In this document: positions 8,861 to 16,937 of the stretch, one piece after another | Position numbering within the stretch: the first letter of the stretch is position 1 | How the letters are laid out: each line of letters begins with the position of its first letter | Source of the DNA: CAZCTO01 sp964501725 | GTDB lineage: Bacteria; Bacillota; Clostridia; Saccharofermentanales; Saccharofermentanaceae | Direction of reading: 5' to 3' | Assembly (NCBI GenBank): GCA_964501725.1 | Contig: CAZCTO010000001.1 | Coordinates: 124,001 to 188,000 of the forward strand | DNA length: 64,000 nucleotides | Notes under the pieces: model-generated | The model's input: only the letters and a program-made list of their open reading frames with translations | What the model was told of the DNA's origin: nothing | Database searches by the model: none | Position numbers and translations under genes: made by a program

Positions 8861-11239
8861 ATGCTTGAACTTCAAAACATTTGTAAATCCTATAAGATAG
8901 GCGATATCACAACCAAAGCTCTGGATGATATCAGTATTTCATTTCGCGAGAAAGAATTTGTTGCCATACTCGGCGCGAGCGGTTCGGGAAAAACAACTTT
9001 TCTCAACATTATCGGCGGTCTGGATCGTTATGATTCCGGAGATCTGATTATCAAGGAGAAAAGAACGAAAGATTTTAAAGAGAGTGACTGGGATGCATAT
9101 CGAAATAACTCGATCGGTTTTGTGTTTCAAAGTTACAATCTGATCTCTCACCTGACCATTGTTGACAATGTCGAGATCGCCATGACTCTGAGTGGTGTCT
9201 CACGCGAGGCAAAACATGCCAGAGCCCTTGAAGTCCTTACACAGGTTGGTCTTAAGAATCACCTGCACAAGCGTCCAAACCAGCTCTCCGGCGGAGAAAT
9301 GCAGCGCGTTGCAATTGCTCGAGCTCTTGCCAATAATCCCGAAATCCTTTTATGTGATGAGCCGACCGGAGCTCTCGATTCCGTTACCAGTACGCAGATT
9401 CTTGAATTAATCAAGGAAGTCGCAAAGGATCGTCTTGTAATTATGGTCACACATAACGCTGACCTGGCGGATCAGTACGCTGACAGAATCGTACGATTCA
9501 AAGACGGTAAGATTATTTCTGATACCATTCCATATCACCCTGTAAATACCGGTCTGGCATTCAAACTCAAAAAGACCAGCATGAACTTTATTACCGCGCT
9601 AAAAATCTCATTTAATAACATCCGTACGAAGAAAGGTCGCACTTTTCTCACTGCTTTTGCATCAAGCATCGGTATCATCGGTATTGCGCTAATATTGAGT
9701 CTCTCCAATGGGTTCAAGCTGCAAATTGATAAATTTCAAAGCGCCGCACTGTCTGAATTCCCGATCATTATTTCCAGAGCCGCATCGAATATCAACGAAG
9801 AGGATCTAAGGGCTCAGCAACAACAAAACCAAGCTATTCTTACCGGTGATATCGAATATGTTGAGTCTGACGAAGTCTATCTCACAGATCCGGAAGCAGA
9901 AACAATTATGCATGAGAATCTTCTTACGGATGAATACATCAATTATTTGAAAGCAATTGATCCGGAAGTATGTGACAGCATCGGCTATACCAGAATCGTA
10001 AACTTTAATATGCTGGCCGATATTGATAATTCTATTCAACCGGTCTACTTCACCACCGGCATTAAGATGTCGGCGTCAACCGACAGTGCAGGCATGATGA
10101 TGCCTACCGGAATGACCTCTTCCGGCGATGTCGGATTGGTTTCTTATCCGGAAACTTTAACCGAAGGCGCCCCCAGTTATCTCGAGGAAAACTATGATGT
10201 TCTTTTCGGGAACTATCCCCAAGATATAACGGATATTGTTCTTATCATCGATAATGAAAACAGTCTGGATTACAAGATTCTTCAAAACCTCGGATTTGAA
10301 ACTGATAATGTCGGCAGCATCAAGTTTTCGGATATTGTCGGAAAGCAGTTCAAAATCATTTCGAACAACGATTATTATATAAAAACAAATCTCGGGAACT
10401 ATATTCCCGGAACAGATTATCAAGGAATGTTTGACTCGGAAGAATCAATTACTCTCACAGTTTCAGGAATTGTCCGATTAAAAAAAGATGTATCATTCGG
10501 CGTCCTCGGAACCGGTGTTGCGTATAGCGACAGGCTTGCAACAATGGTTATTGAAAAGCAGGAAGCTTCAGATATTGTTGTAGCTCAGAAGGATTCAAGT
10601 ATGAACGTAATTTCGATGACTGAACTCTCCGATATCGAGAAGGATAATTTTTTGGCATATCTGGGCGGGGACGCCACTCCATATCTGATACTCTTATACC
10701 CGACCGATTTTGAAAAGAAAGATGCTCTTTTGGATTATCTTGACCAATATAATGTCGGGAAGTCAGAAGAAGAAGTCATCATGTATGTTGATTTGGCAGA
10801 TACGATCTCTAGCCTTACCGGTAACATTATGGATGGTATAACGCTGGTTTTGATTGCATTTGCATCCATCTCTCTGGTCGTGAGCCTGATCATGATTGCA
10901 ATCATCACCTACACATCCGTTCTTGAAAGAACAAAGGAAATCGGCATCCTAAAGGCATTAGGAGCGAGAAAAAAGGATATTACGCGTGTGTTTGATGCAG
11001 AAACGTGTCTACTAGGTGTTTTTTCCGGAACGCTTGGTGTATTTATTGCATGGATTCTGACTTTTCCGGCGAACGCGATTTTGCATTCAAACACCGGTCT
11101 GAAGGATGTTGCGCAACTGGAGTTTAGCCATGTCATTATGCTGGTAATTATCAGTACAATACTCACAATGGCCGGTGGTCATATTCCCGCAAGAATCGCC
11201 GCCAAAAAGGACGCCGTCGAAGCACTCCGTGTTGAGTAA
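8861..11239 (+). CDS. ABC transporter, ATP-binding domain fused to FtsX-type permease (MacB-like)
   Basis: A 792-residue fusion. Residues 1-225 are an ATPase of the LolD/MacB type: Walker A GASGSGKTT, Q-loop FQSYNL, signature LSGGEMQRVAIARAL, Walker B ILLCDEPTGALD and a switch His in VMVTHNADLA. A membrane helix follows at about 262-285 (TFLTAFASSIGIIGIALILS). A large extracellular domain of some 370 residues comes next, then three helices at the C-terminus around the FtsX-like stretch YTSVLERTKEIGILKALGARKKDI. This is the MacB layout (4 helices, large outside domain). These machines work as mechanotransmitters or exporters for peptides, antibiotics or lipoproteins; no partner outside protein is encoded nearby. 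A strong terminator follows at 11263-11294. Confidence 0.9.
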   Translation: MLELQNICKSYKIGDITTKALDDISISFREKEFVAILGASGSGKTTFLNIIGGLDRYDSGDLIIKEKRTKDFKESDWDAYRNNSIGFVFQSYNLISHLTIVDNVEIAMTLSGVSREAKHARALEVLTQVGLKNHLHKRPNQLSGGEMQRVAIARALANNPEILLCDEPTGALDSVTSTQILELIKEVAKDRLVIMVTHNADLADQYADRIVRFKDGKIISDTIPYHPVNTGLAFKLKKTSMNFITALKISFNNIRTKKGRTFLTAFASSIGIIGIALILSLSNGFKLQIDKFQSAALSEFPIIISRAASNINEEDLRAQQQQNQAILTGDIEYVESDEVYLTDPEAETIMHENLLTDEYINYLKAIDPEVCDSIGYTRIVNFNMLADIDNSIQPVYFTTGIKMSASTDSAGMMMPTGMTSSGDVGLVSYPETLTEGAPSYLEENYDVLFGNYPQDITDIVLIIDNENSLDYKILQNLGFETDNVGSIKFSDIVGKQFKIISNNDYYIKTNLGNYIPGTDYQGMFDSEESITLTVSGIVRLKKDVSFGVLGTGVAYSDRLATMVIEKQEASDIVVAQKDSSMNVISMTELSDIEKDNFLAYLGGDATPYLILLYPTDFEKKDALLDYLDQYNVGKSEEEVIMYVDLADTISSLTGNIMDGITLVLIAFASISLVVSLIMIAIITYTSVLERTKEIGILKALGARKKDITRVFDAETCLLGVFSGTLGVFIAWILTFPANAILHSNTGLKDVAQLEFSHVIMLVIISTILTMAGGHIPARIAAKKDAVEALRVE

Positions 11240-11262
11240 TTATCCGGTGATGATCATATAAT

Positions 11263-11294
11263 AAAAAGAGGCCGACGAAAGTCGGTCTCTTTTT
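11263..11294. terminator. Bidirectional terminator between the ABC gene and tRNA-Arg
   Basis: AAAAAGAGGCCGAC, a GAAA loop, then GTCGGTCTCTTTTT. A GC-rich stem flanked by an A-run and a T-run can stop both the plus-strand transporter transcript and the minus-strand tRNA transcript. Confidence 0.85.
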
Positions 11295-11370
11295 GGTGAG
11301 CCTAGGAGGACTCGAACCTCCGACCCACAGCTTAGAAGGCTGTTGCTCTATCCAGCTGAGCTATAGACCC
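11294..11370 (-). tRNA. tRNA-Arg (anticodon UCU)
   Basis: A complete cloverleaf on the minus strand. Acceptor GGGTCTA pairs with TAGGCTC, the anticodon loop CTTCTAA sits between ACAGC and GCTGT, the T-arm is GGAGG-TTCGAGT-CCTCC, and CCA is encoded. It lies 36 nt after tRNA-Gly in the same transcript. Confidence 0.97.
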
Positions 11371-11406
11371 AGGAAAATAATGGCGGTCATCCGACCGCCA
11401 TTAATG

Positions 11407-11480
11407 TGGAGCGGGTGATGGGAATCGAACCCACGTGATCAGCTTGGAAGGCTGGAGTTCTACCATTGAACTACACCCGC
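11407..11480 (-). tRNA. tRNA-Gly (anticodon UCC)
   Basis: A complete cloverleaf on the minus strand. The acceptor starts GCGGGTG, the anticodon loop CTTCCAA is closed by CCAGC and GCTGA, the T-arm is GTGGG-TTCGATT-CCCAT, and CCA is encoded. It is first in the Gly-Arg pair behind the promoter at 11529-11558. Confidence 0.97.
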
Positions 11481-11528
11481 AAACAAGTGTCGATCATTTC
11501 AACAACATGCTGAAAAACTCGCTTTGAC

Positions 11529-11558
11529 ATAATACAACACCGAGGATCAATTTGTCCA
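11529..11558 (-). promoter_or_regulatory. Promoter of the tRNA-Gly/tRNA-Arg pair
   Basis: On the minus strand TGGACA (11553-11558), an 18-nt spacer and TATTAT (11529-11534), about 45 nt before the 5' end of tRNA-Gly. Confidence 0.65.
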
Positions 11559-11603
11559 TAGATTAAAAGCAATAAATGAAGTTATTGCATAAATATCAGG
11601 ATA

Positions 11604-12044
11604 TCAACTCTTTGTATTGGATAGGTAATCACCGGAAATATAAAAACCGTCATCCGTCTTATACCAGCCTGACGAAGTCTTGCCAACTACCGTGACTGTC
11701 ATATTTTTAGTTAATGCGGCGACTGCCTCATAATCTTTTCCGGGTCCCTTGCGGACTTTCAGAAAGCCTTCATTGACTTTCACGTACTTTACCGTAGCGC
11801 TGGGAAGATCCGTTACCTCCCAATCAACAACCTCGTCATTGGATGCCAGCGTGCCCGACACCTTAAACAGCGTTGTCGTTGTCGTCGGTTCGGTTGTTGG
11901 CGCCGCAGTAGTTGTGGTCGTGGGCGTTGTGCGCTTTGTCGTCTTCGGCGTATCCTTTTTGCCGCAAGCAGCAACGGAAAAAACTAACAAACCGACCAAA
12001 ATCACTGCAGATAAGGTTTTCCCGTATCGATTCAAACTCAACAT
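11604..12044 (-). CDS. SH3-domain lipoprotein with Thr-rich linker
   Basis: A 146-residue exported protein. The start at ATG 12044 is set by GGGAGG 8 nt upstream; the frame reads further up but has no support there. Residues 8-28 are a signal segment ending in lipobox SVAAC, then KKD and about 30 residues rich in Thr and Pro (a wall-spanning linker). The C-terminal 65 residues form a bacterial SH3 domain (VNEGFLKVRKGPGKDYEAVAAL ... VVGKTSSGWYKTDDGFYISGDYL), a module that usually binds peptidoglycan. There is no catalytic domain. It may act as a wall-bound adaptor or sensor. It is a single gene, with tRNA-Gly downstream on the same strand. Confidence 0.85.
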   Translation of the reverse strand: MLSLNRYGKTLSAVILVGLLVFSVAACGKKDTPKTTKRTTPTTTTTAAPTTEPTTTTTLFKVSGTLASNDEVVDWEVTDLPSATVKYVKVNEGFLKVRKGPGKDYEAVAALTKNMTVTVVGKTSSGWYKTDDGFYISGDYLSNTKS

Positions 12045-12154
12045 AATATTCCTCCCATATTCTCCTTCGCGGAAAATAGAACACGTCTGTTTATCAATAA
12101 TACTAATTATATCGCTATTCGTCAAAAGGGCATACACTTAATTCACAAATATAA

Positions 12155-12769
12155 TTATAAAATTATTTCAGAATTCTTAAATTTGTCGTTTATCAGAGCA
12201 TACGAATAATGATCCTCCCATTTTCCGTTAATTGCCATATACTTCTCGTTCAACCCCTGCCGGACAAATCCACATCTCTCGATCGTGTTGAGAGAGCGAA
12301 CGTTTCGCGGCATAATGTCCGCCTGAATCCGATGAAGACCGTGATAGTCAAACATGTACCTGCAAGCGATGGTTAATGCTTCTGTCATGTATCCTTTTCC
12401 GGTTTCATTCTCATCAAGATGGTAGCCGACAAGGCACGACTGGAGTGCACCTCGCACTATGCCCGAAAACGAAACGCGCCCGATAATACGCGAAGGTTCT
12501 GATTTCAAATAGATCCAAAATCCGTAATGGGTTCCTTCATAATACGCGTTCGTATCAGATTTTAAATGCATTTTCTGGACAGAAACCGTAAAATAACTGT
12601 CATCGTGAAATTGATGGTATGGTTTATGAAATACTCTGTTTCGGGTTAGGTAAGCGACGACTTCCGGTGCAGTTGCGGGGGACAGAATACGCAAGAATAA
12701 TCTTTCGGTCGGCAGAGTAAAAATGTATTTTTTTCTCTTGTCTGAATTGATTATCATTTTGAATAGCAC
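12155..12769 (-). CDS. GNAT-family N-acetyltransferase (RimJ/RimL type)
   Basis: A 204-residue acetyltransferase. The family pattern is complete: LPTERLFLRILSPATAPEVV at the start, GYHLDENETGKGYMTEALTIACRYMFDYHGLHRI holding the acetyl-CoA loop, and MPRNVRSLNTIERCGFVRQGL, the RimJ/RimL hallmark. Such enzymes acetylate protein N-termini or small amines; the substrate is not predictable. The start is GTG 12769 or ATG 12757; neither has a strong ribosome-binding site. It lies 17 nt from the stop of nothing on its own strand but is divergent from nadE. Confidence 0.88.
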   Translation of the reverse strand: MLFKMIINSDKRKKYIFTLPTERLFLRILSPATAPEVVAYLTRNRVFHKPYHQFHDDSYFTVSVQKMHLKSDTNAYYEGTHYGFWIYLKSEPSRIIGRVSFSGIVRGALQSCLVGYHLDENETGKGYMTEALTIACRYMFDYHGLHRIQADIMPRNVRSLNTIERCGFVRQGLNEKYMAINGKWEDHYSYALINDKFKNSEIIL

Positions 12770-12895
12770 CGCTTTCGAAAAGATGGTTAAATTATAGCAT
12801 ATTCTGCGTCATCACGTTTCATCATACGATCGGTATAAATGTTGTATAATATGCCTTATACAGACTTGAAATGGTTTTACCGAAAGGGGATTAAA

Positions 12896-14809
12896 ATGAA
12901 ATATGGATTTACTCGCGTCGCTTCATGCACTCCGAGACTTTCTCTTTCGAATCCGGTCGTAAATGCGGAGACAATCGCAGCCTGTGTGCAAGAGGCCCAT
13001 GATTCGGGTGTTTCAATTATGGTTTTCCCTGAACTGAGTTTAACCGGATACACTTGCGGGGATCTGTTTTTACAACGGAAGCTCCAACAGTCTGCTGTCG
13101 AGGCTCTATTTTCTCTTGTCAAAGCAACAAAAGATCTACCGGTTCTATTTGCGGTCGGTCTTCCGCTTGTGCATAATTCGAAACTATATAATTGTGCGGC
13201 CGTAGTCTGCATGGGGCGTATTCTTGGATTTGTCCCGAAAAGGAACATTCCTAATTTCGGAGAATTCTACGAGCGAAGGCATTTTTCTCAGGGACCCTTA
13301 ACCGGCAGAATTACACTCAAAGGAATTTCCTATCCGTTTGGATCCAATCAAGTCTTTTCGTGTACTTCCTTCCCGGGGCTTAATGTAGCGGTAGAAATAT
13401 GCGAAGATGTTTTTGTTCCGTCTCCCCCATCCTCTTCACACGCGTGCCACGGAGCAACGGTTATTTTGAACCTTTCGGCGAGCGATGAAATTGTTACAAA
13501 GGCCGCCTATCGCAGAAGCCTTATTTCGATTCAGTCCGCCCGCTTGATTTGTGCCTACGCTTATTCCGATGCCGGGTTCGGCGAATCTTCGACGGACATG
13601 GTTTTTGCCGGTCATAATATCATTGCCGAAAACGGAAAACTTCTCGGCGAATCCAAATTATTCACCGAGGGAATTGTATTCCGTGATGTCGACATCGAGT
13701 TATTGCTTCAGGACAGAATCCGGCAGTCAACATTTCCGGATCTGATTGTGACCGGGAATTCAGACTACACATTTACCGATTTTGATCTTCCTGCTGATGT
13801 CGCGAATCCGATTCGTGATGTTCAGCGTCATCCTTTCGTCCCAAGTGACAGTAATGAACGTTCCACACGTTGCGAAGAAATCATTTCAATACAATCGACA
13901 GGGCTTGCGAGAAGGCTCATGCATACCGGTTCCCTCGATGTCGTGATCGGAGTATCCGGCGGTCTTGACTCGACGCTTGCTTTTTTAGTCACAGTGAATG
14001 CATTTCGCTTCCTGGGACTGCCGTATTCCGGAATTCATGCGATTTCGATGCCGGGCTTCGGTACCACTTCCCGGACACAGGAAAACGCGCGCAAACTATC
14101 CGAACTATTTGGTGCAGATTTCCGCGAAATACCCATTAGCGATGCTGTTATGCTTCACTTCAAAGATATCGGTCATGATCCGGACAAAATAGATGTTACT
14201 TACGAAAACTCACAGGCCCGGGAGAGAACACAAATTCTTATGGACATTGCCAATAGTTGTCAGGGGCTGGTAATCGGAACCGGCGATCTATCAGAGCTGG
14301 CAATCGGTTGGGCTACCTATAATGGCGATCACATGTCTATGTATGCTGTCAATTGCTCCGTTCCGAAGACACTGGTTAAGGATCTGGTTGCTTTTTATGC
14401 AACCACAGTGGACAGCGGAATCTCCGCGATTCTTTTGGATGTTCTCGCTACACCGCCGAGTCCCGAGCTTCTTCCTCACGATAATGACAAAATGACGCAG
14501 GTAACGGAAGATCTTGTCGGGCCATACGAGTTGCATGATTTCTTCCTTTATTATTTTGTACGATACGGGTTTTCTCCGGCAAAAATTCTATTCCTTGCTG
14601 AAACCGCGTTTGACGGAAAATATGATCATGAAACCATTAAGCGTTGGCTCAAGTTTTTTATTAAACGGTTTTTCACGCAACAGTACAAGCGGTCCTGTCT
14701 TCCGGACGGCCCGAAGGTAGGTTCCGTCTGTCTTTCACCGAGAGCCGACTGGAGGATGCCCAGCGATGCCTTAGGGGCCGCGTGGCTTTCCGAAGCAGAA
14801 TTATTGTAG
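12896..14809 (+). CDS. nadE: Glutamine-dependent NAD+ synthetase
   Basis: A 637-residue two-domain enzyme making NAD from deamido-NAD, ATP and glutamine. The N-terminal nitrilase-type glutaminase has Glu in FPELSLTGYTCGD, Lys in VPKRNIPNFGEFYERR and the nucleophile Cys in VAVEICEDVFVP. The C-terminal synthetase has the pyrophosphatase loop VSGGLDSTLAF and the ATP/NAD contact region GTGDLSELAIGWATYNGDHMSMY. Its length and domain order match the bacterial glutamine-dependent class, so it does not need free ammonia. Start ATG 12896 has GAAAGGGG upstream; the frame continues to 12839 but without support. A TATAAT at 12845-12850 lies about 45 nt upstream, with a poor -35. Confidence 0.95.
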   Translation: MKYGFTRVASCTPRLSLSNPVVNAETIAACVQEAHDSGVSIMVFPELSLTGYTCGDLFLQRKLQQSAVEALFSLVKATKDLPVLFAVGLPLVHNSKLYNCAAVVCMGRILGFVPKRNIPNFGEFYERRHFSQGPLTGRITLKGISYPFGSNQVFSCTSFPGLNVAVEICEDVFVPSPPSSSHACHGATVILNLSASDEIVTKAAYRRSLISIQSARLICAYAYSDAGFGESSTDMVFAGHNIIAENGKLLGESKLFTEGIVFRDVDIELLLQDRIRQSTFPDLIVTGNSDYTFTDFDLPADVANPIRDVQRHPFVPSDSNERSTRCEEIISIQSTGLARRLMHTGSLDVVIGVSGGLDSTLAFLVTVNAFRFLGLPYSGIHAISMPGFGTTSRTQENARKLSELFGADFREIPISDAVMLHFKDIGHDPDKIDVTYENSQARERTQILMDIANSCQGLVIGTGDLSELAIGWATYNGDHMSMYAVNCSVPKTLVKDLVAFYATTVDSGISAILLDVLATPPSPELLPHDNDKMTQVTEDLVGPYELHDFFLYYFVRYGFSPAKILFLAETAFDGKYDHETIKRWLKFFIKRFFTQQYKRSCLPDGPKVGSVCLSPRADWRMPSDALGAAWLSEAELL

Positions 14810-14831
14810 TTCTGCGCGCAATCAACGAAAT

Positions 14832-14848
14832 AAAGGCTGCTAAAGCCT
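14832..14848 (-). terminator. Weak hairpin after the cohesin-like gene
   Basis: On the minus strand AGGCT-TTAGC-AGCCT followed by TTATTTC. The stem has only 5 bp, so termination here is uncertain. Confidence 0.3.
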
Positions 14849-14855
14849 CAGGGCC

Positions 14856-16922
14856 CTATTCAATATCCGGATCATTGGAAGGATTATTGTTTAACGGCTT
14901 TTTGTCTTTATCTTTGGATAAATCCGGAAAATCCAGCACCTGATCATACGGGCCCGGTTTGCTTGAATTCACGGCTGGTTTCTGCGGAGTTACAACATGG
15001 GGTGCAACACTCTCTTGTGTTGGCTTGATTTGTGAAGTTTCGGAACGCTTTTCCGCTTCAAGTTCTTGTTTAAGTCGTACCGGCACAGGTGCAGCCACCG
15101 GTGATGAGACATTTGCTGAAGGAACAGTCGGTGTCGCTGAAGGATTCAGCCCGGGAATATTGTCAATATTAATGGTACGAACGCCCGATAAGGGAGCGTC
15201 ACCGGTTACCGTTGGTTTGGCGACCGGATTGACGGCAATCGGCGGGTAATTGGTTTCTTTTGAAGCGGGTCTTGATTTTGCTGCTGAATTATCCTTATGA
15301 GCCTCCTCCGAATCGCCGAAGGAATAAAAGTAGTCCTTACGGTCCGGCGCGACGATCGGGGGCGTTATTGCCTCATCTTCCGGTAAATAAATCTCTTCAT
15401 CCTCTACATCTTCGTCAACATCCGCATAATCGCTGTATCCTGAATTGCGAGTAATAAGAAGCGTAACGACAGCCGCGATCAGTACAAGTGCAATCAGGGA
15501 TACAAGATAAAACATGATCGTGAGAGGATTTTTAAAATTTGTCAAACTTTGTCCGATTGTTTTGGATTCTGATCGACTTGAATCTGTCGGCAGTAAAGAG
15601 GTATCCGAGGGAATCGAAGCAGCGCTTGTTTCTGCCGGAGTTACCGTCGGAGTCGGAGTTGCCGCGCTAACCGAGACCTCGCCTCGATATGGCATCAGCA
15701 TAATTGATTCAGTATCGTAATAATAAAAAGCTCCGGCACCTTGGGCGTTCTTTACGTAGATTAATATTTGCTTAAAATCCGGATTACTTATCAACCTGTA
15801 TGCGGTAATCGATTCGCCCTGATAATCAAAGGGAAATGGTTCATATCCTACAGGGATTGCAATATCTTCTGATGCCGGTAAAACTTGCAGGCTTAAAACA
15901 GCTTGAGATACAAACAAGTAAGGATATACTGTCTGAAGCGCAGGCTCATAAACGAAATATTTCGTCCCTGAATCGGTGACTAAAAGCACAAGTAAAATAT
16001 CCTCTTCAGCAGTCGCGCTCGCGTTGCCCTTCACAACCGGGATCTGAACGCCCTTATATGTCGAAAAATCAGCCGCAAATCCTTCCGGTATCACCGTTAA
16101 CTCATCAATAGGCAGAATCATTAATTCTTCATCAAGGTATGCCATCAGCGGCAAAGGCTCAGGTGTCGGTGTCGGTGTTCCGGTAGGACCGGACTGCCTC
16201 GTAACAACAATAGAATATACTTTTGTTGTTCCGTCTTCTGCTTTAACGGTTATCTTTACCGTGTTTGCACCCGGCTGTAAATTTTTCTGTACTCCGTTAA
16301 GCGTTACTGTGGACTTACTATCTTCAGGCGTTGCGCTAACGGTAATCTTGGTTTGATCTTCTGCAACCGACATAGAGTAGGACTTCGTCGTTTTTGAAAA
16401 ATTCGGTGAAAGCGTGCCCGGAGATACCGTCAGTGCAGAAAGATTTGTATTGGATGACTTGGGTACAGGTGTAACAATGGTGATGGGGGTCCCGCATGAC
16501 GTCGATCCGAGAGATGTTCCGACTTCATCACCTACATCGTCAAAATAGCATGATATCGATTTGGTTCCGACCTTCATACACTTAAATTTTGCTTTCAGTA
16601 CAGTAGTTCCTGAGTTGATCGAAAAACCATAATCATTAAAATTCAAGCTGTCAGACGAAAAATTAGAGGATGTATAGTTTCCCTGTGAAATTGATTGAAG
16701 TTGAAAATATTCGGACTCATACGAAAAAGACCCGTTATACCCCCCGATCAGTCCGCCGCCGCTGTTCAATTTGACGGAGACCGTAATGATTGAACCGACC
16801 TCAGTATTACCGGAAATACTCATTGTACTACTCGGAGCGGCAAAAACATTGGAAGCCGGAAACAGGGAAATCAGAAGAACGCAAATAACTGCAACGGACA
16901 AAAGTCTTCTAAATTTAATCAT
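14856..16922 (-). CDS. Membrane-anchored cohesin-like / cadherin-like protein with long cytoplasmic tail
   Basis: A 688-residue surface protein. Residues 1-29 are a signal peptide ending in NVFAAP. Residues about 31-150 resemble a cohesin domain: VGSIITVSVKLNSGG, GGYNGSFSYESEYFQLQSIS, SGTTVLKAKFKCMKVGTKSISC. Residues 157-242 are a cadherin-like beta-sandwich (LSALTVSPGTLSPNFSKTTKSYSMSV ... GTTKVYSIVVTR). A Pro-Thr linker, an unrecognised domain (about 258-415) and a second Ser/Thr/Pro-rich stalk lead to one membrane helix at about 467-491. The remaining 195 residues, which should be cytoplasmic, begin very acidic and then become rich in Pro, Ser and Ala. The upstream gene, 15 nt away in the same operon, ends in a dockerin, the natural partner of a cohesin. 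The cohesin assignment rests on pattern reading, not on a search. Confidence 0.65.
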   Translation of the reverse strand: MIKFRRLLSVAVICVLLISLFPASNVFAAPSSTMSISGNTEVGSIITVSVKLNSGGGLIGGYNGSFSYESEYFQLQSISQGNYTSSNFSSDSLNFNDYGFSINSGTTVLKAKFKCMKVGTKSISCYFDDVGDEVGTSLGSTSCGTPITIVTPVPKSSNTNLSALTVSPGTLSPNFSKTTKSYSMSVAEDQTKITVSATPEDSKSTVTLNGVQKNLQPGANTVKITVKAEDGTTKVYSIVVTRQSGPTGTPTPTPEPLPLMAYLDEELMILPIDELTVIPEGFAADFSTYKGVQIPVVKGNASATAEEDILLVLLVTDSGTKYFVYEPALQTVYPYLFVSQAVLSLQVLPASEDIAIPVGYEPFPFDYQGESITAYRLISNPDFKQILIYVKNAQGAGAFYYYDTESIMLMPYRGEVSVSAATPTPTVTPAETSAASIPSDTSLLPTDSSRSESKTIGQSLTNFKNPLTIMFYLVSLIALVLIAAVVTLLITRNSGYSDYADVDEDVEDEEIYLPEDEAITPPIVAPDRKDYFYSFGDSEEAHKDNSAAKSRPASKETNYPPIAVNPVAKPTVTGDAPLSGVRTINIDNIPGLNPSATPTVPSANVSSPVAAPVPVRLKQELEAEKRSETSQIKPTQESVAPHVVTPQKPAVNSSKPGPYDQVLDFPDLSKDKDKKPLNNNPSNDPDIE

Positions 16923-16937
16923 TTATTTAATATCCTC